39,333 bases of DNA from NCBI GenBank assembly GCA_025359905.1, contig JANYDF010000154.1, forward strand, positions 1 to 39,333, in the 5' to 3' direction. The notes under the pieces were generated by a model, which was given only the letters and a program-made list of their open reading frames with translations, was not told the DNA's origin and made no database searches. Below are positions 7,843 through 15,284 of this stretch, piece by piece (position 1 is the first letter of the stretch; every line of letters begins with the position of its first letter). Made by a program: the position numbers and the translations under genes. The stretch is from Rhodospirillales bacterium (GTDB lineage: Bacteria > Pseudomonadota > Alphaproteobacteria > Acetobacterales > Acetobacteraceae).

Positions 7843-9092
7843 ACTTCCTGCACTGTGATGTAGACTTTAGCGGATGCGGGCGTAATCAACTTGCCGCCCA
7901 CGACTTCGCGCGGATGCTGCATGGCCAGCGTCTTGAACTTGGTGCCGGGCGGAAACAGCACTTCGCCGCCGCCTTCACCCTGCGCGCCTGACATCTTGGC
8001 GATATCCTTGCCGGTCTTGCCGTGGATGGTGATGATCAGCCGGGGGCCCACGATGGAGTGCGCCTCGACGACCCCGGTTCGCCCGGTGCTCCAAAAAATC
8101 TTGGTCGAAAACACTTGCCCGGTGACGAACTGCTTTTCCCAGTCGTATTTCGCGCCATCCTCCAGCCGGAAAGTCGGCCAAGCCGCCGCCGGATAGCTCG
8201 GCATCTTCTGCAAAGCCTGCACGCACAGATCGATCTTGGTGCGAATTTTCGGATTTTCCGGGATCAGCCCCAGCAGCAATTGATGCATCGGCGTGTATTC
8301 GGCCTCTGGCACCGTATAGGTGTGGATCGCCAGCACTTCGGCCGGCGACAGCGGCCGGAAATCGACGCCGTGCAGGTTCTTCAGTTTTTCGATGTTGCGC
8401 AGCCGCGACCGGGTGACGACCTCGCCGGTGGCTGCGGCGATGCGGCCAATATCGCTGTCCGGATTCTTCTTGGCCGCCGCCAGATTGCTCTCGACGCCCG
8501 CGACCTGCGCCGCCGATAGATTGAGGAACGTCGCCAGGCTCAAGTCGCTGATCTGCTTGGACAGATCCTGCAACGCGGTCATCACCTTGTTATGGTGCGA
8601 CGCGCTGAAATCGGTATCGGCGCCGTGCCGGGCGACTTCGGCCTGTAGCGCAGTCAGCGCGTTCTGGCTTTCGCGGGCCAGCGCCGGGTTGGTCATCTGA
8701 CCGATATTTCCTAACGCCGACAATGCCTTGGCATTGCTGTCCTGGATCAGCTTGCGGCGCTCATCGGCCCGTTGCTGCTCCTCGGCGTACGCGGTCATCA
8801 CGGCGAGTGCCTTGTCCGCGCGCGCCTTCAGTTTGTCCTGCGCCGCCAGCACCTGCGCTGGCGTGCCAGCGGCGGACAAATCCAACAGCTCCCGCTCGAT
8901 CCCGGCGCGCAGCTTCAGGTGGGCCGGATCGACCGCCACGCCCAGCGCCGTCACCTTGTCGAGTTCGTCCTGCATGGCTTGCAGCAGGCCGCCGATCTTG
9001 CTGTCCTTCTTTCCTATGGGCTTCTCGGCCCAGTCCTTGCCGTATTTCCCGGCGGACATGACATTGACGAAACGCGAAATCGACACGCTCAT
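7839..9092 (-). CDS. Helical protein with C-terminal ADP-ribosyltransferase-like domain
   Basis: The 417-residue product has two parts. Residues about 35-235 are Ala/Gln/Lys-rich and strongly helical, probably coiled-coil. Residues about 245-415 resemble ADP-ribosyltransferase exoenzyme (R-S-E class) folds in order: AIHTYT...Y (255-266), a paired Leu-rich helix, an Arg in PTFRL (R309), FWSTGRTG (S335) after a strand, LIITIHGKTGKDIAKMS (352-368), and EVLFPPGTKFKT (E377). The catalytic ExE is GxE here. No signal peptide, PAAR, Rhs or other secretion domain is visible, so it may act inside the producing cell or travel by an unseen route. A good AGGAG lies 12 bases before the ATG. It overlaps the ADP-ribosylglycohydrolase gene by 4 bases. 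Assignment rests on motif order, not a search. Confidence 0.68.
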   Translation of the reverse strand: MSVSISRFVNVMSAGKYGKDWAEKPIGKKDSKIGGLLQAMQDELDKVTALGVAVDPAHLKLRAGIERELLDLSAAGTPAQVLAAQDKLKARADKALAVMTAYAEEQQRADERRKLIQDSNAKALSALGNIGQMTNPALARESQNALTALQAEVARHGADTDFSASHHNKVMTALQDLSKQISDLSLATFLNLSAAQVAGVESNLAAAKKNPDSDIGRIAAATGEVVTRSRLRNIEKLKNLHGVDFRPLSPAEVLAIHTYTVPEAEYTPMHQLLLGLIPENPKIRTKIDLCVQALQKMPSYPAAAWPTFRLEDGAKYDWEKQFVTGQVFSTKIFWSTGRTGVVEAHSIVGPRLIITIHGKTGKDIAKMSGAQGEGGGEVLFPPGTKFKTLAMQHPREVVGGKLITPASAKVYITVQEV

Positions 9093-9132
9093 CGGCCAGC
9101 CTCTCCTGCTGGGGGTATTGCGGACCCGTCCA

Positions 9133-9642
9133 TCACACCAGCGCCACTTGCAGCGCGGCGGCCATCTGCTGCAACGCCGGCGTCAGCGTGGCGCGGATCG
9201 AAACTGCCGCGCCGAACGGATTGGCGTCGCACACCTCGATCTTTTCGCTGCCCGCCAGAAAAGCCTCGAAATCGCGGATCAGCCCAAGCGCCTTGGGGCC
9301 GGATTTATGCGTCGCAGCCGGCTCGCCGCCGCCGAGTTCCATGATGGCCGCCATCAGCTTCACCCGATGGTTCTCGGTGACGGCGTTCAGCCCCTGTTCG
9401 GCAATCTCGGTCAGCGCTTCGGCCAGCCCGTCCATGCCGTCGCCGCCGCCCTTGGCGTGGTTCAGCAGCGCGGTCCGCAAGCCGTTGATCTGATCGTTCA
9501 CTGCATCGTTGGCGTTCTGCCATGCCAGCCGGGCGGCCTGCCAAGCCCGGCCATCCAAAGCCTTGACCGTGCGCGCAACTGCCACGCTCACCCCGAGCAC
9601 CTGCTGCACCCATCGCGCTTGGTCAGTCGCCGTTTCGCTCAC
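9133..9642 (-). CDS. Small all-helical protein of unknown function, first gene of the ADP-ribosylation cassette
   Basis: The 169-residue product is not recognised. It is predicted from composition to be almost all helix, with Trp at 11, 34 and 41 and a flexible GGGDG loop near 65. It has no signal peptide and no Cys-rich or DNA-binding motif. The GTG start at 9642 is chosen because GGGAGGA sits 6 bases upstream. It precedes the transferase-like gene by 40 bases on the same strand, so the three genes form one unit. Possible roles are chaperone, adaptor or second antitoxin; none is shown by sequence. Confidence 0.7.
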   Translation of the reverse strand: MSETATDQARWVQQVLGVSVAVARTVKALDGRAWQAARLAWQNANDAVNDQINGLRTALLNHAKGGGDGMDGLAEALTEIAEQGLNAVTENHRVKLMAAIMELGGGEPAATHKSGPKALGLIRDFEAFLAGSEKIEVCDANPFGAAVSIRATLTPALQQMAAALQVALV

Positions 9643-9833
9643 GCCATCCTCCCGCCAAGCTGCGCTGAACTCTATGGGGAATAGGGAGCATTGTGTAAGT
9701 GGGCCACTGAATCCACACTTAATTGCCGGACTTTGCCCGGCGGCCGCGTTCGTGCGGCTTGACCCCGGCCGTTCACGCTGGTGTGCTGACGCTGCGCGAC
9801 CCCGGCGGGCAGCCGGGGCAGGGGAGATTGCTC

Positions 9834-11321
9834 ATGTCCAAATTGCTCGCCGCGGCGCTCGCTAGCACGTTGCTCATCGGCATCGCGGCCACGCTGGCGC
9901 CGGCCCACGCCAAGACCGGCATCACCGTCGGCATGGTGCTGGAGCCGCCGGGCCTCGACCCGACCGCCGGGGCCGCCTCGGCGATCCGCGAAGTAACCTA
10001 TGCCAACATCTACGAAGGCCTGACCCGCATCGACGCCAAGGGCGAGGTGCAGCCGGCACTGGCGGAAAGCTGGACCGTGGCGCCGGACGGGCTGACCTAC
10101 ATCTTCAAGCTGATCCACGGCGTGAAGTTCCACGACGGCACGCCGTTCGATTGCAGTATCGTCAAATTCTCCTACGACCGCGCCGTGGCCCCCGACAGCG
10201 TCAACGCGCAGAAGCAGTTGTTCGAGGCTATCGCCAGCACGGAATGCCCGGACGCCAACACGGCGGTGGTCAAGCTCAAGCGCCCCACGGCGCTGTTTTT
10301 GTTCGACATGGGCTGGGGCGACGCGGTGATGGTGGCGCCGAAATCCGCCGCCACCAACAAAACCAACCCGGTTGGCACCGGCGCGTTCCGGTTCAAGCAG
10401 TGGATTCCCGGCGACCGGGTGGAACTGGAGCGCAACCCTGACTACTGGGGCGCGCAGCCCAAGCTGGCCAGCGTGACCTTCAAGTTCATCGCCGACCCAT
10501 CAGCCGCCACCGCTGCCGTGCTGGCGGGCGACATCGATGCTTTTCCGTTGTTCCCGGCGCCGGAAGCCATCGACCAGTTCAAGGCGGACAAGAAATTCGC
10601 GGTGCATATCGGCACCACCGAAGGCAAGACCATCCTGGCGCTGAACAACGCCCGCAAGCCGTTCAACGATGTGCGAGTGCGCCGGGCGCTGGCCTATGCC
10701 ATCGACCGCGCGGCGCTGATCGAGGGTGCCCAGTCGGGCTACGGCGCGCCCATCGGCTCGCATTACACGCCGGGTGACCCCGGCTATGTCGATCTGACGG
10801 GCGCTTACCCGTTCGATCCGGCGAAAGCCAAGGCCCTGCTGGCCGACGCGGGGGTGAAGCCCGGCTTCAGCATCACGCTGCAACTGCCGCCGCCCACCTA
10901 CGCCCGGCGCGGCGGCGAAGTGATCGCGGCCATGCTGGATCAGGTTGGCATCAAGGCCAAGCTGGTGCCGATTGAATGGGGCCAATGGCTGGATCAGGTG
11001 TTCACCCGTACCGACTTCGACGCCACGATCATCAGCCACACCGAGGCGCGCGACCTGGATATCTATGCGCGCGATAAATATTATTACAATTACAACAGCC
11101 CCGAGTACAAGGCGCTGTATAAGCAGTTCGTCGAAAGCACCGACCCGAAGGCGCAAGCCGAACTGGTGGCGGCGTTGCAGAAGAAGCTGTCCGCCGACGA
11201 GCCCAACGTGTTCCTGTTCGCGCTGGCCAAGGTCGGCGTGGCGAACGCGAAAGTGAAGGGCCTGTGGGACAACGACCCGGTGCCGGCCAACGACATGACC
11301 GGTGTGAGTTGGGCCGAATAG
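9834..11321 (+). CDS. Peptide/nickel-type ABC transporter substrate-binding protein
   Basis: The 495-residue periplasmic receptor belongs to family 5 (SBP_bac_5). The signal peptide runs to about APAHA|K at residue 25; the mature protein has LEPPGLDPTAGA, the NIYEGL hinge, LAESWTVAPDGLTYIFKL and VKFHDGTPF, all hallmarks of DppA/OppA/NikA-like proteins. ATG 9834 follows GGGGAGA and gives a clean signal peptide. It is the first gene of a five-gene importer (binding protein, two permeases, two ATPases) and is separated from the first permease by a GC-rich hairpin. Ligand (dipeptide, oligopeptide, nickel or opine) cannot be decided. Confidence 0.95.
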   Translation: MSKLLAAALASTLLIGIAATLAPAHAKTGITVGMVLEPPGLDPTAGAASAIREVTYANIYEGLTRIDAKGEVQPALAESWTVAPDGLTYIFKLIHGVKFHDGTPFDCSIVKFSYDRAVAPDSVNAQKQLFEAIASTECPDANTAVVKLKRPTALFLFDMGWGDAVMVAPKSAATNKTNPVGTGAFRFKQWIPGDRVELERNPDYWGAQPKLASVTFKFIADPSAATAAVLAGDIDAFPLFPAPEAIDQFKADKKFAVHIGTTEGKTILALNNARKPFNDVRVRRALAYAIDRAALIEGAQSGYGAPIGSHYTPGDPGYVDLTGAYPFDPAKAKALLADAGVKPGFSITLQLPPPTYARRGGEVIAAMLDQVGIKAKLVPIEWGQWLDQVFTRTDFDATIISHTEARDLDIYARDKYYYNYNSPEYKALYKQFVESTDPKAQAELVAALQKKLSADEPNVFLFALAKVGVANAKVKGLWDNDPVPANDMTGVSWAE

Positions 11322-11342
11322 CGAGCCAAGGCGCTAACCTCT

Positions 11343-11365
11343 CCCCGTCCCGTTGTGGGAGGGGG
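11343..11365 (+). repeat. Intercistronic hairpin between binding protein and permease genes (family D)
   Basis: CCCCGTCCC, a 5-base loop and GGGAGGGGG pair as a 9-bp stem with one G-G mismatch. A closely related hairpin at 36851-36873 occupies the same place in the other ABC importer of this window. It belongs to the CTCCC/GGGAG class of dispersed alphaproteobacterial repeats. There is no T-run after it, so it is more likely an RNA-stabilising or partial-termination element than a full terminator. Confidence 0.75.
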
Positions 11366-11397
11366 TTGGGGGGAGGAGTAGGCCGCACAGTACCGGC

Positions 11398-12348
11398 GTG
11401 ACCGCCTACCTTGCCCGCCGCGCCGCGATTTTGCTGCTGACGCTGCTGGCGGCTTCCATCGTCGTATTCGTGGTCCTGCAAGGTCTGCCCGGCGACCCCG
11501 CCGCGCTGATGCTCGGCACCGGCGCGCGAGAAGACACGCTGGCCGCGCTGCGCCAGCGCCTCGGCCTCGATGCGCCGTTCTGGCTGCGCTACGCGCGCTG
11601 GCTGGGCGGGATGTTAGTCGGCGAATTCGGCGTCAGCTACACCTACGGCGTGCCGGTCGCCGACCTGATCCGCCAGCGTGTCATGGTCAGCCTGCCGCTG
11701 GCGGGCATGGCCATCGTGCTGTCCACCGCGATCGCCATCCCAACCGGCGTGCTGTCGGCGGCCAAGCGCGGCCGGGCGGCGGATGCGGCGGCGATGGGTG
11801 CCGCACAATTGGGCGTCGCACTGCCGAATTTCTGGCTCGGCATCCTGCTGGTGCTGGCCTTCGCGGTGAAGCTGCCATGGTTTCCCGCCAGCGGCTTTCC
11901 CGGCTGGTCCGATGGCGCGTGGTCCGCGCTAAAGGCGCTGATCCTGCCCGCCGTGGCGCTGGCCTTGCCGCAGGCCGCCATCCTGGCGCGCGTCACCCGT
12001 GCGGCCGTGCTCGACACGCTGGGCGAGGATTTCGTCCGCACCGCCCGCGCCAAGGGGCTGACCCGCCGCGCGGCACTCTGGCGGCACGCGGTGCCGAACG
12101 CGCTGGTGCCGGTGGTGACGTTGCTTGGCCTGCAATTTTCGTTTCTGCTGGCTGGCACGGTGATTATCGAAAACGTGTTCACCCTGCCGGGTCTTGGACG
12201 CTTGGTGTTTCAGGCCATCACCCAGCGCGATCTGATCGTGGTGCAAGATCTCGTGGTGCTGCTGGCGGGCAGCGTCTTCGTGGTGAATTTCGCCGTCGAT
12301 CTGGCCGCCGCCTGGATCGACCCGCGTTTGCGCGGCCTGCCGGCATGA
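11398..12348 (+). CDS. Peptide/nickel-type ABC transporter permease, DppB-like
   Basis: The 316-residue inner-membrane protein starts with a hydrophobic helix (LARRAAILLLTLLAASIVVF) and has the family's GDPAALMLG and LDAPFWLRYARWLGGMLVGEFG motifs. The EAA-type cytoplasmic loop that contacts the ATPases is at about residues 208-237 (GEDFVRTARAKGL...). GTG 11398 gives the normal N-terminus; an upstream TTG at 11353 would translate through the hairpin repeat. The stop overlaps the next permease start by 4 bases (ATGA). It pairs with the DppC-like protein to form the channel. Confidence 0.95.
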   Translation: MTAYLARRAAILLLTLLAASIVVFVVLQGLPGDPAALMLGTGAREDTLAALRQRLGLDAPFWLRYARWLGGMLVGEFGVSYTYGVPVADLIRQRVMVSLPLAGMAIVLSTAIAIPTGVLSAAKRGRAADAAAMGAAQLGVALPNFWLGILLVLAFAVKLPWFPASGFPGWSDGAWSALKALILPAVALALPQAAILARVTRAAVLDTLGEDFVRTARAKGLTRRAALWRHAVPNALVPVVTLLGLQFSFLLAGTVIIENVFTLPGLGRLVFQAITQRDLIVVQDLVVLLAGSVFVVNFAVDLAAAWIDPRLRGLPA

Positions 12349-13208
12349 CCCGTGCCGGCAATCACGGCGCCCATCCCGGCGCCCATCCCGGCGCATGGCG
12401 CAGCCGCAGCCTGCTGGCGGGCGGCAGCATCACCGCGCTGATGGTCGCCGTGGCGCTGCTGTCGCTGGCCTGGACGCCGTATCCGCCCACCGCCATCGAC
12501 ATTCCGCACAAACTGGCCGGACTGTCGCCCGCGCATCCGCTCGGCACCGATCCGCTGGGGCGCGATGTGCTGTCGATGCTGATGGCGGGGGCGCATTCCT
12601 CGCTGTCGGTGGCGCTGATCGCGGTTGTGGTGGGCGCTGGTTTGGGTGTGCCGCTCGGCGCGTTCGCTGCGGCGCGCGGCGGCTGGATCGACGATCTGCT
12701 GATGCGCGCGGCCGATTTGGCGTTCGCCTTTCCGGCGCTGCTGACGGCGGTAATGATCACCGCACTGGCCGGGCCGGGCGAGGGCAACGCCATGCTGGCG
12801 ATTGGCATTTTCAACATTCCGGTGTTCGCCCGCATCACCCGGGGCAGCGCGCGCGGCATCTGGCAGCGCGACTTCGTGCGCGCCGCCCGCACCGCCGGGC
12901 GCGGCGACGTGGCCATCACATTGCTGCACGTGCTGCCGAATATCGCCGCTGTGCTGCTGGTGCAGGCCACCATCCAGTTCGCGCTCGCCATCGTGGCCGA
13001 CGCCGGGCTGTCCTATGTCGGCCTCGGCACCCAGCCGCCGCAGCCGAGTTGGGGGCGGATGCTGAACGACGCGCAAACCTATATCTGGCGCGCGCCGCTG
13101 CTGGCGGTATTCCCCGGCCTCGCCATCACGCTGTCGGTGCTCGGGCTCAACCTGCTCGGCGACGGGTTGCAGGATTTGCTCGACCCGCGTTTGCGGCGGC
13201 AACGATGA
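12345..13208 (+). CDS. Peptide/nickel-type ABC transporter permease, DppC-like
   Basis: The 287-residue second permease begins with ATG overlapping the preceding stop. After a short polar N-terminus with a doubled GAHP unit (12-bp tandem repeat at 12366-12389), it has AHPLGTDPLGRDVLSMLMAG, the hallmark of DppC/OppC proteins, and an EAA loop at about residues 174-200 (RDFVRAARTAGRG...). The C-terminus reads LNLLGDGLQDLLDPRLRR as is usual. An open frame extends upstream inside the DppB gene to 11877, but that part is out-of-frame shadow. The stop overlaps the next ATPase gene by 4 bases. Confidence 0.95.
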   Translation: MTRAGNHGAHPGAHPGAWRSRSLLAGGSITALMVAVALLSLAWTPYPPTAIDIPHKLAGLSPAHPLGTDPLGRDVLSMLMAGAHSSLSVALIAVVVGAGLGVPLGAFAAARGGWIDDLLMRAADLAFAFPALLTAVMITALAGPGEGNAMLAIGIFNIPVFARITRGSARGIWQRDFVRAARTAGRGDVAITLLHVLPNIAAVLLVQATIQFALAIVADAGLSYVGLGTQPPQPSWGRMLNDAQTYIWRAPLLAVFPGLAITLSVLGLNLLGDGLQDLLDPRLRRQR

Positions 13209-14134
13209 TGCTGACGGTGGAAAACCTCACGGTAGCGTTGCCCGGTGCCGGAGACATTCTGTCCGGTATCTCGTTCGGCGTGCCACGCGGCGGCAGCCTC
13301 GGGCTGGTCGGCGAAAGCGGCAGCGGCAAGTCGATGACCGCGCTCGCCATCATGGGCTTGCTGCCGCCCGGCGCCGTCACCGGCGGGCGGGTGCTGTTCG
13401 ATGGCACGGACTTGCTGGCGGCCAGCGAGGCGGCGCTGTGCCGCGTGCGGGGCCAGCGCATCGGCATGGTGTTTCAGGAGCCGATGACCGCGCTGAACCC
13501 GCTGATGCGGATCGGCGCGCAGGTGGCCGAGCCGCTGCGCCGGCATTTGCAACTCTCGCGTGCCGAGGCCGAAGCCCGGGCCCGCGCGCTGCTCGGCCGC
13601 GTTGGCCTGTCGGACATCTCGCCGCAGCGGTACCCGCACCAACTCTCCGGCGGCCAGCGTCAGCGCGTCGGCATCGCCATGGCACTGGCCTGCGGCCCGG
13701 ACCTGCTGATTGCCGACGAACCTACCACGGCGCTCGATGTCACGGTGCAGGCGCAGGTGCTCGACCTGCTGGCCGATCTTTCCGCCGAGCGCGGCATGGC
13801 GCTGTTGCTGATCACCCACGATCTCGGCGTGGTGAGCCAGACGGTGCAAACTATGCTGGTGATGTATGCCGGGCGGGTGGTGGAGCAGGGGGCCACCGCC
13901 AGCGTGTTCGCCCGCATGGCGCACCCATACACCCGCGCCCTGTTCGCCGCCTCGCCGCACACCGCCGAAGGGGCGGCGGAACCGATCCCCGGCCTGGTGC
14001 CGGACCCGGCGCACCGCCCGCCCGGCTGCGCCTTCGCGCCGCGCTGCTCCCGCGTGCAACCGGGTTGCAGCGCCAGCGTGCCGCCGCTCGGCGCATCCGG
14101 TGCCGCCTGCTTTCACCCGCACCCGCCGCCATGA
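13205..14134 (+). CDS. Peptide/nickel-type ABC transporter ATP-binding protein, DppD-like
   Basis: The 309-residue ATPase has Walker A GESGSGKS (36-43), the Q-loop [10 protein letters not shown], signature LSGGQRQR (147-154), Walker B LLIADEP (167-173) and the switch His in THDLGVV. The C-terminal Cys-containing tail ([15 protein letters not shown]) is the oligo/dipeptide-transporter C-terminal domain. It starts by ATGA overlap after the DppC-like gene and ends by ATGA overlap with the second ATPase. The two ATPases together energise import. Confidence 0.96.
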   Translation: MMLTVENLTVALPGAGDILSGISFGVPRGGSLGLVGESGSGKSMTALAIMGLLPPGAVTGGRVLFDGTDLLAASEAALCRVRGQRIGMVFQEPMTALNPLMRIGAQVAEPLRRHLQLSRAEAEARARALLGRVGLSDISPQRYPHQLSGGQRQRVGIAMALACGPDLLIADEPTTALDVTVQAQVLDLLADLSAERGMALLLITHDLGVVSQTVQTMLVMYAGRVVEQGATASVFARMAHPYTRALFAASPHTAEGAAEPIPGLVPDPAHRPPGCAFAPRCSRVQPGCSASVPPLGASGAACFHPHPPP

Positions 14135-15117
14135 CCGTGCCATTGCTGCACGTCGAGGGTTTGGTGCGCGACTACACGCTGCCGCGCCCGCATCTATTCG
14201 CCGCCGCCGCAAAACTGCGCGTGCTGCACGGTGTCAGCCTCAGCGTGCCGCACGGCGGCAGTCTTGGCATCGTCGGTGAATCAGGCAGCGGCAAATCCAC
14301 ACTGGCGCGTAGCGTGCTGGTGCTGGAACGCCCGCAGGCGGGCAGCGTCAAACTCAACGGCATGGATTTGTTCGCGCTCACGCCGTCCGAACTGCGCGCC
14401 GCCCGCCGCCACATCCAGGCGGTGTTCCAAGACCCGTACGGCTCGCTCGACCCGCGCATGCGGGCCGGGCGCATCGTCGCCGAACCTGTTGCCTCGCTGG
14501 AGCCGCAGGTCCATGCTGCGGCGCGGCGCGAGCGGGTGCTGGCGATGCTGAACGCGGTCGGCCTCCCCGGCACGGCGGCCGGCAAATACCCGCACGAATT
14601 CTCCGGCGGCCAGCGCCAGCGCATTGCCATCGCCCGCGCGCTGATCACCGGCCCGGCGCTGGTGGTGGCCGACGAACCGGTGTCCGCCCTCGATGTTTCG
14701 GTGCAGGCGCAGGTGCTGGCGTTGATGCGCGATCTGCAACAGCGGCTCGGGCTGGCCTGGCTGTTCATCAGCCATGATCTGGCGGTGGTGCGCGGCATCA
14801 CCGCCGAGGTTGCGGTGCTGTATCGCGGCCGCATCGTCGAACAGGGGCCGACCGCCGAGGTGTTCCGCGCCCCGCTGCATCCCTACACGCAGGCGCTGGT
14901 GGCCGCCGTGCCGCGCCCTGGCCAGCCGAGCCCTGGCCAGCCGCCCCCGGGCCAGCCGCGCCGGGCGGCCGCTGCATGGACAGAAACCGCCCCTCCGCCG
15001 GATGGCTGCGCCTACGCGCCGCGCTGCCGCTTCGTTCAGGCCCGCTGCCAGCAGCAGCGCCCGGCATTGACGGCGGCAGGCGGCCGTGCGGCCGCCTGCC
15101 ATTTTCCGTTGGGGTGA
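14131..15117 (+). CDS. Peptide/nickel-type ABC transporter ATP-binding protein, DppF-like
   Basis: The 328-residue partner ATPase has Walker [10 protein letters not shown] (49-57), VFQDPYGSLDPRM, signature FSGGQRQRI (157-165), Walker B VVADEP and switch His in SHDLAVV. The usual DppF insertion between the first strand and Walker A is present (YTLPRPHLFAAAAKLRVLHG). Before the C-terminal Cys motif (GCAYAPRCRF...C) lies an unusual linker of three PGQP units encoded by a 15-bp tandem repeat at 14917-14961. Last gene of the importer operon. Confidence 0.96.
   Translation: MTVPLLHVEGLVRDYTLPRPHLFAAAAKLRVLHGVSLSVPHGGSLGIVGESGSGKSTLARSVLVLERPQAGSVKLNGMDLFALTPSELRAARRHIQAVFQDPYGSLDPRMRAGRIVAEPVASLEPQVHAAARRERVLAMLNAVGLPGTAAGKYPHEFSGGQRQRIAIARALITGPALVVADEPVSALDVSVQAQVLALMRDLQQRLGLAWLFISHDLAVVRGITAEVAVLYRGRIVEQGPTAEVFRAPLHPYTQALVAAVPRPGQPSPGQPPPGQPRRAAAAWTETAPPPDGCAYAPRCRFVQARCQQQRPALTAAGGRAAACHFPLG
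14917..14961 (+). repeat. 15-bp coding tandem repeat (three units)
   Basis: Three consecutive 15-base units close to CCTGGCCAGCCGAGC encode a P-G-Q-P-x linker in the DppF-like ATPase. The third unit is slightly diverged. Being a multiple of three, unit gain or loss would keep the frame. Confidence 0.8.
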
Positions 15118-15149
15118 GCTCCCCCGCAATCCGTTACCCGTGTCGCCAC

Positions 15150-15269
15150 GTCATACCGGCGCAGGCCGGGGTGACAAAGCCACAGAGTGAAGAGCGGCAC
15201 TCATACCAAATCTCGCTGACCAAAACGCATCGTCGGTGCCGTGCCCGACCCGGCGATGACGATTGAATG
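15150..15269. repeat. Intergenic repeats: family B palindrome and degenerate family A copy
   Basis: At 15150-15175 lies GTCATACCGGC, GCAG, GCCGGGGTGAC, a palindrome of the same kind as 24295-24320. At 15201-15269 lies a degraded family A piece: ATACCAAATCT as in the copy at 32436, and CCCGGCGATGACGATTGAATG as in the copy at 310. The block fills the gap between the importer operon and the convergent secreted-protein gene. Confidence 0.65.
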
Positions 15270-15284
15270 TATCAGGCGTTGGCA

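Noticed and set aside
6739-9642. DraT-DraG nitrogenase regulation
   Set aside because: The glycohydrolase has a DraG-type fold, but the partner lacks the layout of DraT and no nitrogen-fixation genes are near, so the classical nitrogenase switch is not supported.
11877-12344. Apparent long N-terminal extension of the DppC-like permease
   Set aside because: The in-frame stretch upstream of 12345 is out of frame with, and inside, the DppB-like gene. The ATGA overlap start at 12345 gives the normal protein.
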